64,000 nt of DNA from Paenibacillus illinoisensis NBRC 15959 (GTDB taxonomy: Bacteria; Bacillota; Bacilli; Paenibacillales; Paenibacillaceae), in the NCBI RefSeq assembly GCF_004000925.1, contig NZ_BIME01000004.1, forward strand, positions 372,001 through 436,000, written 5' to 3'. This document shows, piece after piece, positions 26,208 through 33,888 of the stretch. Each line of letters begins with the position of its first letter. The stretch's first letter is position 1. Under the pieces are notes generated by a model, which saw nothing but the letters and a program-made list of their open reading frames with translations, was not told the DNA's origin and searched no databases. The translations under genes and the position numbers were made by a program.

Positions 26208-28172
26208 TTGTCTACACAACGTTATCCTTTTGCATATGACCCGGCAGAGCCCTTTGTATCCCGATTGGGAGAGTGGGTAGCCGATGTTTTTTACGATATT
26301 TTGCCTGAGTCCGGCTTCGAGGTACGGGATGAACAGATTTTTATGGCGTACCAGCTCGAACGGGCCTATGGAGATAAAAAGACTATTATGGCTGAGGCTG
26401 GTGTAGGGACAGGCAAGACGTTAGTCTACCTGCTCTATGCAGTCTGTTATGCACGTTATACGGGCAAACCGGCAGTGATTGCCTGCGCCGATGAGTCATT
26501 GATTGAACAATTGGTGAAGCCGGGCGGAGATATTGCGAAGCTGGCTGAACATCTGGATCTTCAGGTAGACGCTCGTCTTGGTAAATCACCAGATCAATAC
26601 GTTTGTTTGAACAAATTAAGTGCGGTGCGATTCGCGGATGAGGATGCACCTGTCATTGAAGAAGTGCATGAGAGCCTTCCGGACTTCGTGAATACACCTG
26701 GAACGCTTCAGGCTTTCCATCCCTATGGTGACCGCAAACAGTATCCGCATTTGAACGATCGCCAGTGGAACAAGATCAACTGGGACCCATTCCAGGATTG
26801 CTTTGTTTGTCCAAAAAGACAACGCTGCGGCCTGACGTTATCACGTGACCACTATCGCCGCTCCAAGGACATCATCATCTGCTCCCATGATTATTACATG
26901 GAGCATGTGTGGACCTATGAGGCCCGCAAACGCGAGGGACAGCTGCCGCTGCTGCCTGATCACAGCTCGGTTGTATTTGATGAAGGACATCTGCTTGAAG
27001 AGGCAGCGCTGAACGCACTCAGCTACAAACTGAAACACCGCATCTTTGAGGAACTTGTAACCCGGCTTTTGGAAGGGGAGATTCGTGAAACCCTTGCAGA
27101 ACGTGTGGACGAAGCCATTGAGAGCAGTGAACGATTGTTTAAGCTGCTGGATACCTACACAGTAGCTATCCCTGGATCGGAACGGAAGGAAGTTCGGGTA
27201 GAAGCACCGCTGCTGCGTGAAATTGAACGTCTGACCAGTGTGCTGGATGCCATCGGTGAAGAATTGGTGTTTGAGAGCGGACTGTTCTCGCTGGATGGGT
27301 ATCAAATGCGAGTAGTGGAAGAACATCTGGATATGATCCAGACAGCATTGTCTCTGTTCCGCAAGGAAGATGGCTACATTTGCTGGGCTGAAGAGAATGA
27401 GGACGAGACGACACTGTCCATCATGCCTCGCACGGTAAAAGAAATCCTGAACGAGCGCGTGTTCAATACCGGGATTCCAATTGTATTCTCGTCTGCAACC
27501 TTGTCTGTGGACAATTCCTTCCGTTATGTAGCGGACAGTCTGGGGATTGATGATTTTGTATCATTCTCGGTTGCTTCTCCATATGACTATGCGGATAAAA
27601 TGCAGATGAAGATTACAGATCAAGCTATACCAGGTCACCCGGAGAACGAAAATCGGATGCGCGATGCTGTGTCGATGCTTCAGGAAAGTGGCGGTCGTGC
27701 GCTTATTCTGTTCCGTACCATGGAAGAGCTGCTAACGTTTAAACAGGACATCGTTCATGTCCCGGAAGCGCAGGGACTGCGATTCATGTACGAAGGCGAC
27801 CGGGAGATCAGTGATCTGATTGCAGCGTTCCAGCAGGATGAGGAGAGTGTGCTGTGCTCCGTCAATCTGTGGGAGGGACTGGACGTTCCAGGACCTTCAT
27901 TATCCAATGTCATGATCTGGTCGCTTCCCTATCCACCGCAGGATCCTGTATTTAATGCTAAACGCAGTGCATCGGCGGCACCGTACGAAGAGATTGATCT
28001 TCCATACATGCTGCTGCGCGTGAAGCAAGGTCTGGGACGTTTGATTCGCACAAGCAGTGACTCGGGTTCTGCGGTTATTCTCGATGAATCGCTGTATACC
28101 AGAAAGGAAGCCAAAGACCGCATTGCGGCCCTGCTTCCCAAAGGTGTGGAATGGACCACGTTGACACACTGA
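26208..28172 (+). CDS. DinG/XPD-type ATP-dependent DNA helicase
   Basis: This is a superfamily-2 helicase of the XPD/DinG group. Walker A is EAGVGTGKT (Lys70), the DEAH-type box reads VVFDEGHLLEEAA, and the C-terminal motifs include FSSATLS, VNLWEGLDVPGPSL (motif V-like) and VKQGLGRLIRT (motif VI with the arginine finger). A cysteine set (YVCLNKL, then DCFVCPKRQRCGL) fits the Fe-S cluster domain. TTG at 26208 is chosen because AAGGAGG at 26190-26196 lies 11 nt before it; a TTG at 26181 has no such site. At 654 residues it resembles the shorter DinG/YoaA-like helicases, without the exonuclease domain of Bacillus DinG. It probably acts in DNA repair. No LexA box was seen upstream. Confidence 0.9.
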   Translation: MSTQRYPFAYDPAEPFVSRLGEWVADVFYDILPESGFEVRDEQIFMAYQLERAYGDKKTIMAEAGVGTGKTLVYLLYAVCYARYTGKPAVIACADESLIEQLVKPGGDIAKLAEHLDLQVDARLGKSPDQYVCLNKLSAVRFADEDAPVIEEVHESLPDFVNTPGTLQAFHPYGDRKQYPHLNDRQWNKINWDPFQDCFVCPKRQRCGLTLSRDHYRRSKDIIICSHDYYMEHVWTYEARKREGQLPLLPDHSSVVFDEGHLLEEAALNALSYKLKHRIFEELVTRLLEGEIRETLAERVDEAIESSERLFKLLDTYTVAIPGSERKEVRVEAPLLREIERLTSVLDAIGEELVFESGLFSLDGYQMRVVEEHLDMIQTALSLFRKEDGYICWAEENEDETTLSIMPRTVKEILNERVFNTGIPIVFSSATLSVDNSFRYVADSLGIDDFVSFSVASPYDYADKMQMKITDQAIPGHPENENRMRDAVSMLQESGGRALILFRTMEELLTFKQDIVHVPEAQGLRFMYEGDREISDLIAAFQQDEESVLCSVNLWEGLDVPGPSLSNVMIWSLPYPPQDPVFNAKRSASAAPYEEIDLPYMLLRVKQGLGRLIRTSSDSGSAVILDESLYTRKEAKDRIAALLPKGVEWTTLTH

Positions 28173-28211
28173 TTGGTTTAGGTTAAATGTTCTTAAAATG
28201 ATTCCTTATCG

Positions 28212-28266
28212 AATAAGTTCTTGTTCCCTGCGGATGAATCATCTGCAGGTGAGCAGGAGCTTATTT
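28212..28266 (+). terminator. Terminator of the helicase gene
   Basis: AATAAGTTCTTGTTCCCTGC pairs with GCAGGTGAGCAGGAGCTTATT, allowing G-T pairs, followed by TTGATTTTG. Confidence 0.75.
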
Positions 28267-28272
28267 TGATTT

Positions 28273-28281
28273 TGATATGAT
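28273..28281 (+). promoter_or_regulatory. Extended -10 element (TGATATGAT)
   Basis: TG at 28273-28274 and TATGAT at 28276-28281 form an extended -10; no good -35 is present. A transcript would start near 28287, at the first base-paired residues of the RNA described next. Confidence 0.45.
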
Positions 28282-28284
28282 ATT

Positions 28285-28404
28285 GAGGGTGCCTGAAGTG
28301 GAGTTTCCCTTACTCCTAGCTAAGCGTGTATCAGGTTCATGGAGTAAGTGAACGTGAATAGGCTGCCCTCGGTCAACATGATGACTTAAGGGACAGCCTT
28401 TTTT
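28285..28404 (+). ncRNA. Candidate small RNA with competing hairpins and terminator
   Basis: An ~120-nt unit lies between the helicase terminator and the 3' end of cysK. GAGGGTGCCT (28285-28294) can pair with AGGCTGCCCTC (28360-28370), enclosing a hairpin CTTACTCC (28309-28316)/GGAGTAAG (28341-28348). The same AGGCTGCCCT can instead pair with AGGGACAGCCT (28389-28399), followed by TTTTTT, a terminator active only on the + strand. No coding sequence lies downstream on this strand, so it looks like a self-contained small RNA rather than a riboswitch. It matches no class recognised by eye. It could also be antisense to the cysK transcript end. Confidence 0.5.
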
Positions 28405-28415
28405 GGGAGTACAGA

Positions 28416-29378
28416 TTATGTTGTGTTAAAAATACCCATGCTCAAATACCGTTCCCCGGTATCCGGCGCAATACAGAGCACTCGGTGGCCTGGCCCCAAT
28501 TCCCGCGCAATGCGCAGTGCGGCCCAGGCCGAAGCACCAGATGAAGGGCCGAGCAGCAGCCCTTCCCGGGCAGCAAGCTGCCGCATGGTATCCAGTGCAT
28601 CCTCATCGGACACCTGGATAATGGAGTCCCACACGTCGGTATTCAGAATGTCCGGTATGAACCCCGGACTTGTACCGACGAGCTTGTGGGGACCGGGCTC
28701 GCCGCCGGATAGCACGGGTGAACCTTTGGGCTCCACCGCATAGATTCGGATATCCGGCAGCTGCTTGCGCAGCTCTTCACCTGTTCCGGTAATGGTGCCG
28801 CCTGTGCCCGCGGTTGCAATGAAGGCATCCAGCTTGCCCTCCATCTGCTGTATAATCTCGGGAGCAGTGGTAACCCGGTGAATGTCCGGATTGGCCTGAT
28901 TCTCGAATTGTTGAGGAATGAAGCTTCCCGGAATGTCAGCGTGAAGCTCCTTGGCTTTGCGGATAGCTCCGGGCATCCGTTCAGCTGCTGGAGTGAGTAC
29001 GACATCTGCGCCATAGGCTTTCAGAATGTTGATGCGCTCCTTGGACATATTGTCCGGCATGACGAGAATGGCCTTATATCCTTTGGCGGCTGCATTCATG
29101 GCCAGACCGATGCCGGTGTTGCCGCTGGTCGGCTCGATGATGGTTGCTCCGGGAAGCAGCAGCCCTGCCCGTTCAGCCTGAACGATCAGATTGTAAGCGG
29201 CACGGTCCTTGACACTGCCGCTTGGATTGAAATATTCCAGTTTCACATATACATCAGCAGAGTCGCTGCCTGTGAGCCTATTGAGTTTTACCGCCGGCGT
29301 CTGTCCGATCAACTCGGTGACATCTGCAGCAATGCCTGTATATCTGGTGGATGGTTGGTTACCCGAATTTGAATTCAT
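28416..29378 (-). CDS. cysK: Cysteine synthase (O-acetylserine sulfhydrylase)
   Basis: This PLP enzyme makes cysteine from O-acetylserine and sulfide. The Schiff-base Lys is Lys57 in NPSGSVKDRAA, the phosphate/substrate loop is EPTSGNTGIGL, and ATAGTGGTITGTG is the PLP-phosphate glycine loop. GPSSGASAWAA follows near the C-terminus. The length of 320 residues is close to the usual ~310. The ATG at 29378 has GGAG 9 nt before it; a TTG at 29387 lies too close to that site. A TATAAT -10 lies at about 29444-29449 on the minus strand. It is monocistronic. A CymR or S-box leader was not recognised. Confidence 0.94.
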   Translation of the reverse strand: MNSNSGNQPSTRYTGIAADVTELIGQTPAVKLNRLTGSDSADVYVKLEYFNPSGSVKDRAAYNLIVQAERAGLLLPGATIIEPTSGNTGIGLAMNAAAKGYKAILVMPDNMSKERINILKAYGADVVLTPAAERMPGAIRKAKELHADIPGSFIPQQFENQANPDIHRVTTAPEIIQQMEGKLDAFIATAGTGGTITGTGEELRKQLPDIRIYAVEPKGSPVLSGGEPGPHKLVGTSPGFIPDILNTDVWDSIIQVSDEDALDTMRQLAAREGLLLGPSSGASAWAALRIARELGPGHRVLCIAPDTGERYLSMGIFNTT

Positions 29379-29579
29379 GAAGTACAACTCCTTGAGTAAT
29401 GAGACGTCTGAGGGAATTTCTAATCATAGAGTCTGTTCGCCTTATTATAGACGACAGGCTTTTTTGTTTTAGGAAGAATTCATTTCACGTCTAATATAGG
29501 TTCATCGTTGATAACGATAACGTTCCATTCCATCTTAATGAACCCGGCCACTCCGGGTCAACCTGTATTCTGGTTCAAG

Positions 29580-29966
29580 CTACAAGCGCTGCGTCAGATC
29601 AATATGCAGATGTCGGCTGAGTTCTTGCTTGACTTCATTACGTGCGAACGTCCAGAGCATATAGAATCGCTGCCAATATCCCCTGCACAGGTAGACTGTT
29701 TCAATGCCATCCTGTTCACGTTTCTCCTCAAGAATTTTGACACCGCGTTTCCGCATCTGCTGCCGAACTGCCAGCATTTCTTGTAGTACCTGATTTTGAA
29801 TGCGGGTCAGGGATAGGACGTACACCTCGGGCATTTTCAGCAGAAGTGAATCCAGGGTGTGAATATCCCGTTCAAGCACATCCAGCAGCAGGGTACGCAC
29901 AACAAGGCTTTTAACCAATTGATGGTCTTCATCCGTAGGGGATGGGGCGGAAGGGGAGGATGACAT
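29580..29966 (-). CDS. SOS-type small protein, unknown function
   Basis: The 128-residue protein has a disordered N-terminus (SSSPSAPSPTDED) and then a mostly helical, strongly charged body (VRTLLLDVLERDIHTLDSLLLKMPEVYVLSL, QEMLAVRQQMRKRGVKILEEKRE). It ends in a W/Y-rich segment with a single Cys (LCRGYWQRFYMLWTFARNEV). No signal peptide, membrane segment or known domain is visible. AAGGAAGTGA lies 6 nt before the ATG. A perfect LexA/DinR box 44 bp upstream (30010-30021) indicates SOS induction. Candidates for its role are a checkpoint or DNA-damage tolerance factor; this is a guess from regulation alone. Confidence 0.7.
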   Translation of the reverse strand: MSSSPSAPSPTDEDHQLVKSLVVRTLLLDVLERDIHTLDSLLLKMPEVYVLSLTRIQNQVLQEMLAVRQQMRKRGVKILEEKREQDGIETVYLCRGYWQRFYMLWTFARNEVKQELSRHLHIDLTQRL

Positions 29967-30009
29967 ACATTCACTTCCTTAACCTTGAATTCGAACATAT
30001 ATATTTACA

Positions 30010-30021
30010 GAACATGTGTTC
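30010..30021 (-). promoter_or_regulatory. LexA/DinR box upstream of the 29580 gene
   Basis: GAACATGTGTTC agrees fully with GAAC-RNRY-GTTC. A half-site CGAACATAT lies 18 bp closer to the gene. Confidence 0.85.
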
Positions 30022-30293
30022 TTATATTATAATCAATATATGCAATGATGATACGGAATACAACAAGAAAAAAATGGGATTGGGCTTTCGGCAGGGCCAT
30101 GTACATTCATTATGGGGATGATTGATCAGGACAAGCATACTCCAAATTTTAGGTATAATTTCTGGGTTTTGCAGGAAACCTAAGAGCGTAAGAAATGGCC
30201 TAATGCAATTCCAGGGCTGGATTCTTAAGCTTTACGAGGTTAGTGGGGAGAGAATGTTCCGGTTGGTTGGTTTACTTGCGGGAGAATGCCAAC

Positions 30294-30323
30294 AAAAAAA
30301 GCCCCTGCCTTGGGCGGCGGGGC
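30294..30323 (-). terminator. Terminator of the TIR operon
   Basis: On the minus strand, GCCCCGCCGCCC and GGCAGGGGC form a GC-rich hairpin followed directly by seven T. Confidence 0.85.
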
Positions 30324-30374
30324 ATGGACGTACTGCCGATTTCAGCGGCAGAATCGAGAACAATGCATAGAAAG

Positions 30375-30608
30375 TTAAGCTAAATATTGAGGTTTCTCGT
30401 ACAAAGCTTCTTTTTCCAGGATGACCTTATAAGGTCGTTCCTTCCCCTTAAGCGAGGGGCCGATCGTAATTAGCGGGACGGCCGGTTTGTGGAAACGATC
30501 TTCTTCCTTAGGTTCCGGAACCGGTCGTGATGATTCGGGCGCAGAGCTGAGGCGTACCTTTTTTTCGCTGCCCCAGCGCTTGCTTATTTTTTTCATTTCC
30601 GGTTTCAT
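30375..30608 (-). CDS. Small basic partner protein of the TIR effector, unknown
   Basis: The 77-residue protein is rich in Lys, Glu, Arg and Pro (EMKKISKRWGSEKKVRL, PVPEPKEEDRFHKP). It has no membrane segment, signal or recognised domain and is probably largely extended or disordered. Its ATG overlaps the TIR gene stop (ATGA, 30605-30608), so it is translationally coupled to it, and the shared terminator follows. This tight linkage suggests a functional partner, such as an inhibitor or sensor of the effector, but the sequence itself shows no function. Confidence 0.6.
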   Translation of the reverse strand: MKPEMKKISKRWGSEKKVRLSSAPESSRPVPEPKEEDRFHKPAVPLITIGPSLKGKERPYKVILEKEALYEKPQYLA

Positions 30609-31642
30609 TCCGGTTCGCCTCCTAACAAATCGTTGATGGCGTTAAACAGTTGACGATTCTGTAGGTCAATCTGTTGAAATACCGCCTCATCCGCTTCTAT
30701 ATGTCCAATAATATGAACCGTAATCACATACCTCTTGGCTACAGGATAGCATAGCAGATATTCTTTCTCAAGGTAATCGTCATACAGGTTAATCTTGATT
30801 TTATTTTCACGGTAAGAATCAATGACCAGGATGCGCTTGGGGTCATCCGGCTCTTTGTCGTCATTGGCAGACAACTCATATTTTCTCCCCGGTTCCCCTA
30901 CATTACCACATAATTGCTCGATATAACCACTGTCATCTGTACGGTATATGGCTGTACCACGTACTGCGAATGGAGGATGGGACACAAATGCCGTACGAAG
31001 GGCATCACTCATTCGGTCGAGCATGGCGGCATCAGCTTTGCGAACCCGCAGCAGCTCTCTGAAGAACCTCAGAAGCTTTAGCAATTGTAACCGTGCTTCT
31101 CCTTCAGTCACTTTATGCTGATTGATGATTTTCTCCAATTCTGGATCTACCCATCGTCCTTGTTCTTCTATACTGTCAGCGATTTTGGAGCATGCAACCG
31201 ACACGGCTGGCGCCCACTTGCCATCAGAACGAATCTCATAGACCAGTGGATTCAAACCAAGAAGATCGGTAGGCATACGTAATCCCTCGATTTTTGCAGC
31301 GTCCTTGATGTCTGTAATATCCTCCGGAAGAATGAAAAAAATACGCTTCCGTCCCAAACGGCCCATAAACAAACCCATTTCCAGCATTGTATTATCCCTG
31401 ACAGATGCATAGTACTTCCCGCGAATTTTGGATATATCATCCGGATGAAAAATAAAAATGGCAAAGTCCGTCGTGCGCACCTCTGTTTCCAGATCGTCCA
31501 TCGTATAGCTGCTTGGATTGAAAACACCGGAGTACCAAGGAGTAACTTCGGCTGAGAAACGCAAATTTTCGTGTACTGCGGCTGCAATCGGCTTCGCTTC
31601 CAGCGAGCAGCCAATAAAGACTCTTGGCTTCAACGTTTTCAT
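30605..31642 (-). CDS. TIR-domain protein (PF10137/Cap12-type) with GAF-like C-terminal domain
   Basis: Residues ~6-140 match the TIR-like domain found in CBASS/Pycsar effectors: RVFIGCSLEAKPIAAAVHEN, DFAIFIFHPDD and RDNTMLEMGLFMGRLGRKR, with catalytic Glu88 in N-T-M-L-E-M-G. Such domains cleave NAD+ when activated. Residues ~145-200 are a helical linker. Residues ~205-345 look like a small sensor fold of GAF type (GTAIYRTDDSGYIEQLCGN, YVITVHIIGHIEADEAVFQQ, ending QLFNAINDLL). No cyclase or SAVED/STING domain gene is adjacent. ATG 31642 is used (GAGGCGG 5 nt upstream); a TTG at 31645 precedes it. Abortive-infection defence is the likely role, by analogy. Confidence 0.8.
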   Translation of the reverse strand: MKTLKPRVFIGCSLEAKPIAAAVHENLRFSAEVTPWYSGVFNPSSYTMDDLETEVRTTDFAIFIFHPDDISKIRGKYYASVRDNTMLEMGLFMGRLGRKRIFFILPEDITDIKDAAKIEGLRMPTDLLGLNPLVYEIRSDGKWAPAVSVACSKIADSIEEQGRWVDPELEKIINQHKVTEGEARLQLLKLLRFFRELLRVRKADAAMLDRMSDALRTAFVSHPPFAVRGTAIYRTDDSGYIEQLCGNVGEPGRKYELSANDDKEPDDPKRILVIDSYRENKIKINLYDDYLEKEYLLCYPVAKRYVITVHIIGHIEADEAVFQQIDLQNRQLFNAINDLLGGEPE

Positions 31643-31683
31643 CAATCCGCCTCGCTTAAACGGTAGTGGGAATCAATTGTTAT

Positions 31684-31692
31684 ATTATACCA
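31684..31692 (-). promoter_or_regulatory. Extended -10 promoter of the TIR operon
   Basis: On the minus strand the sequence reads TGGTATAAT, a perfect extended -10 (TGnTATAAT), about 40 bp before the TIR start. The -35 is weak. Confidence 0.55.
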
Positions 31693-32007
31693 TAAAAAGC
31701 AGAGTAAGTCTGGAAAACGTCCACGCTGGTCAAGAATGAGCCGATTTTCGTTTGCTATAGTGTATGTGAAAGCTCCCGATGATTCCTTCAAAATTCGCAC
31801 AAAAATAAAAAATGGCCCCAAATTGTCACAGTTGGGTGACTGGACAGTTATATTCGCAATCATCGGTCATAGAATGAAGGAGCAGGTTGCACCATTAGTA
31901 AGCATTGATTGTCCTGGTGTGGCTGTTTGCCTGCTGGAGCCGCCCAGAGCATGCTTTATGAGCATTTTTGAAGGGTCTGCTGTTTAGACCCGTCCACGTC
32001 GGTGTTA

Positions 32008-32013
32008 TATAAT
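32008..32013 (+). promoter_or_regulatory. Candidate -10 (TATAAT) of the YitT transcript
   Basis: A perfect -10 with a poor -35 (TTTAGA at 31983). If used, the leader is about 520 nt long and includes repeat copy B and both leader ORFs. Confidence 0.35.
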
Positions 32014-32116
32014 AGAAGAACAAGCAAGTTAGCTATAGAAGTTTAAACTGGATAGTAAAAATTACATGTTTTTCATCAGACGGTCATTTACACGGAACGA
32101 AGAATGCAGAACCCAT

Positions 32117-32202
32117 CTGGAGAAGCGAAGCGCTCGCGTTTATTACTGGATTTTCCCTTTGGAAGGGAATCAAAAAAATCCGGGAATAACAGCGATCGGA
32201 AG
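32117..32202 (+). repeat. Dispersed structured repeat, copy B
   Basis: It starts CTGGAGAAGCGAAGCG and ends AATAACAGCGATCGGAAG. TTATTACTGGATTTT pairs with AAAATCCGGGAATAA. Compared with copy A, a C-G pair has become T-A. The inner hairpin is CCCTT/AAGGG. Same orientation as copies A and C, upstream of the YitT gene. Confidence 0.8.
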
Positions 32203-32314
32203 AGGGTGCTGCAATCGTAGTGGTCAAGTGTAAAGTTCATGAGTCAAACGTGTGATGTTCGCCAGTTTAATTTGAAGTAGCTAACCACAAACAGACAGAA
32301 AGGATCAGGATACC

Positions 32315-32380
32315 ATGAGTTCCCGAAGGACAATCTCCCCAAGGACGATCTGGAAACGTTACGATCTCTCATACACTTAG
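32315..32380 (+). CDS. Leader ORF 1 (21 residues)
   Basis: The predicted peptide is Arg-rich (four Arg in 21 residues) and starts MSSRRT. AGAAAGGATCAGG precedes the ATG. It may act as a translated leader for the YitT gene. Coding status is uncertain. Confidence 0.3.
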   Translation: MSSRRTISPRTIWKRYDLSYT

Positions 32381-32446
32381 CGCCCCTTGTAGAGTAAACC
32401 AACCGTATTCAAAAAAACGGCTGACTCTGCGAAAGAGGGGATTGGA

Positions 32447-32515
32447 ATGAATATTCGAAGGACAAATACGATGATTTCTTCCAGGCTTGCCTTTTGCAGG
32501 GTACGGTCGGTCTAA
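32447..32515 (+). CDS. Leader ORF 2 (22 residues)
   Basis: The predicted peptide starts MNIRRT and holds five Arg in 22 residues. AGAGGGG lies 6 nt before the ATG, a better site than that of the YitT gene itself. Its stop lies inside a hairpin formed by GGTCGGT (32505-32511) and ACCAACC (32518-32524). Confidence 0.4.
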   Translation: MNIRRTNTMISSRLAFCRVRSV

Positions 32516-32546
32516 AAACCAACCTACAAACTGCGAGGGAACCTGA

Positions 32547-33269
32547 ATGAAGAGAACATCGTTAACCAAACAACACATTAAGGCTGAGGCGGGAAAACTC
32601 GCCATCATGCTGCTCGGTACTTTTATTTTGGCATTTGCCTACTATCACATTAATTTTCAGAATCATTTATCGGAGGGCGGATTTGTCGGTCTGGCCCTGC
32701 TCGGAAAATACGCCACGGGGTTATCGCCTGCCATTGGCATGCTGTTACTCGACATTCCGGTCATGATTCTGGCCTGGTTCATCAAGGGCTGGAAGTTCAT
32801 GATTCAGGCGCTGATTGGCGTCGGCGCGTTCTCCCTGTTCTATGACGGCTTTGAGCGATACTCCACATTGCAGATGTCATTCAACGGAAACCTATGGATT
32901 CCGGCAGTCCTATCCGGCGTATTGACGGGTGTAGGGGCAGGGATCGTGCTCCGATTTGGCGGAGCGACAGGCGGAGACGATATTCTCGCCGTGCTCGTTA
33001 GCCGCTGGAAGGGATGGAAGCTGGGAACAGTTTTCTTTGTCATTGATGCGTTTGTACTGGGCTTATCCCTTTTCTTTCTTCCGGTAAAAGAAACTTTATA
33101 TACCATTCTGGCCGTTTGGATTGCCAGCAAAGTCATTACGTACGTGGTCAGTGTTCCAGTACGCCGGCCTGTTACGACCTCAGCTGTGAAGGTATCCATG
33201 CCTTCGGCAGCCAAGGCGGTGACTGCCCCTGCACCACGGACTTCGGTGGCGAGAGGAGTAACACATTAA
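32547..33269 (+). CDS. YitT-family membrane protein
   Basis: The protein has about five hydrophobic spans, including LAIMLLGTFILAFAYYHI, GLSPAIGMLLLDIPVMILAWF and TVFFVIDAFVLGLSLFFL. NHLSEGGFVGLALLGKY and RFGGATGGDDILAVLVSR are the duplicated, glycine-rich YitT signatures. The usual cytoplasmic C-terminal DUF2179 domain is missing; instead there is a short Ala/Pro/Val-rich tail (PSAAKAVTAPAPRTSVA). The function of the family is unsettled; it is a putative transporter. The gene follows a long leader with two short ORFs and ends at a strong terminator. Confidence 0.85.
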   Translation: MKRTSLTKQHIKAEAGKLAIMLLGTFILAFAYYHINFQNHLSEGGFVGLALLGKYATGLSPAIGMLLLDIPVMILAWFIKGWKFMIQALIGVGAFSLFYDGFERYSTLQMSFNGNLWIPAVLSGVLTGVGAGIVLRFGGATGGDDILAVLVSRWKGWKLGTVFFVIDAFVLGLSLFFLPVKETLYTILAVWIASKVITYVVSVPVRRPVTTSAVKVSMPSAAKAVTAPAPRTSVARGVTH

Positions 33270-33281
33270 ATGAAATTAACC

Positions 33282-33328
33282 AAAAAGTCCTTTTGACTGC
33301 CTGAGCGGCGGTGAAAAGGACTTTTTTT
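33282..33328 (+). terminator. Terminator of the YitT gene
   Basis: AAAAAGTCCTTTT and AAAAGGACTTTTTTT form a perfect 12-13-bp stem with a T run. Confidence 0.9.
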
Positions 33329-33394
33329 GATGCTTTTCTAAGCTGGAAAGTTACTCTTCATATGGATTCAAGGTCAGGGCGATTCACAAACCTG

Positions 33395-33847
33395 TCAGGG
33401 TTTAATGGAAGACGCGATTTGTCCATCCTGGTTATGAATAATGGCCCGAATGTTCTGCTCGTCGCTGATTTCTTTGGCGGCGTTCACCGCTTCAGATTTG
33501 GTATCAAATGTGGATACATATTTGGATTGGCCTTCTTCCTTAATGGCCCAGCCCGAATCCGTAGGTACGACGTGAATATTGTCATGGCTTTTCGAAGAGG
33601 AGACGGGTTCCGAATGGCGACGTTTAGAAGCAGAACCGCTGCCACCGGATGATTGTTCTGAATCGGATGAGCCCGTTGCCGGATGATTCTCATCCCATTC
33701 TTCGGCTTTGGCAGTGGCTATCGCTATAGCGCGTCCTTCCTCATACCCGTCATCCAGCAGAGCATTGGCGATTTCAATCGCCTTATTTCGGATACGAGGC
33801 TCCAGATTTTTCATGGATACCGGATAATCATTCTTGTTCCAAGGCAT
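33395..33847 (-). CDS. ydaT: YdaT-like general stress protein (DUF2188 C-terminus)
   Basis: The N-terminal ~55 residues (MPWNKNDYPVSMKNLEPRIR, GYEEGRAIAIATAKAEEW) match the B. subtilis general-stress protein YdaT. A Ser-rich linker follows, then a DUF2188 domain (HVVPTDSGWAIKEEGQSKYV, SEAVNAAKEISDEQ) at about 92-150. It is cytosolic and of unknown biochemical role. GGAGGGA precedes the start. A near-consensus sigma-B-type promoter lies about 45 bp upstream, agreeing with the known SigB control of ydaT in Bacillus. The gene is monocistronic and divergent from amj. Confidence 0.85.
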   Translation of the reverse strand: MPWNKNDYPVSMKNLEPRIRNKAIEIANALLDDGYEEGRAIAIATAKAEEWDENHPATGSSDSEQSSGGSGSASKRRHSEPVSSSKSHDNIHVVPTDSGWAIKEEGQSKYVSTFDTKSEAVNAAKEISDEQNIRAIIHNQDGQIASSIKP

Positions 33848-33888
33848 GCCTGAATCCCTCCTGTATAGTAATAATGGTTAGTTTTATA

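Larger units (their letters stand above)
29967..30374. other. Intergenic region with LexA box and TIR-operon terminator
   Basis: About 400 bp holding the LexA box at 30010 and a minus-strand terminator at 30294-30323. A + strand open frame at 30122-30370 has no ribosome site or family support and is not called. Confidence 0.5.
31643..32546. other. 900-bp region between the TIR operon and the YitT gene
   Basis: This holds the TIR promoter at the left, a small hairpin GGGTCT/AGACCC near 31980, a + strand TATAAT at 32008-32013, repeat element copy B, and two short leader ORFs with hairpins. An open frame at 31736-31987 has no ribosome site and is not called. Confidence 0.55.

Noticed and set aside
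28285..28404. Known riboswitch (cobalamin, lysine or S-box) next to cysK
   Set aside because: The 5' GGTGCC resembles parts of some riboswitches, but the conserved cores are absent, and it lies 3' of cysK on the opposite strand with no gene downstream.
29508..29528. Fur-like box (TTGATAACGATAACG) between cysK and the 29580 gene
   Set aside because: It has tandem half-sites only, not an inverted 7-1-7 box, and lies at the 3' end of the unknown gene.
30122..30370. 82-codon + strand frame near the TIR operon terminator
   Set aside because: It runs through the GC-rich terminator hairpin of the opposite strand and has no start signal.
31736..31987. 83-codon + strand frame in the TIR-YitT gap
   Set aside because: There is no ribosome site, no family, and the region reads better as untranslated DNA with small hairpins.
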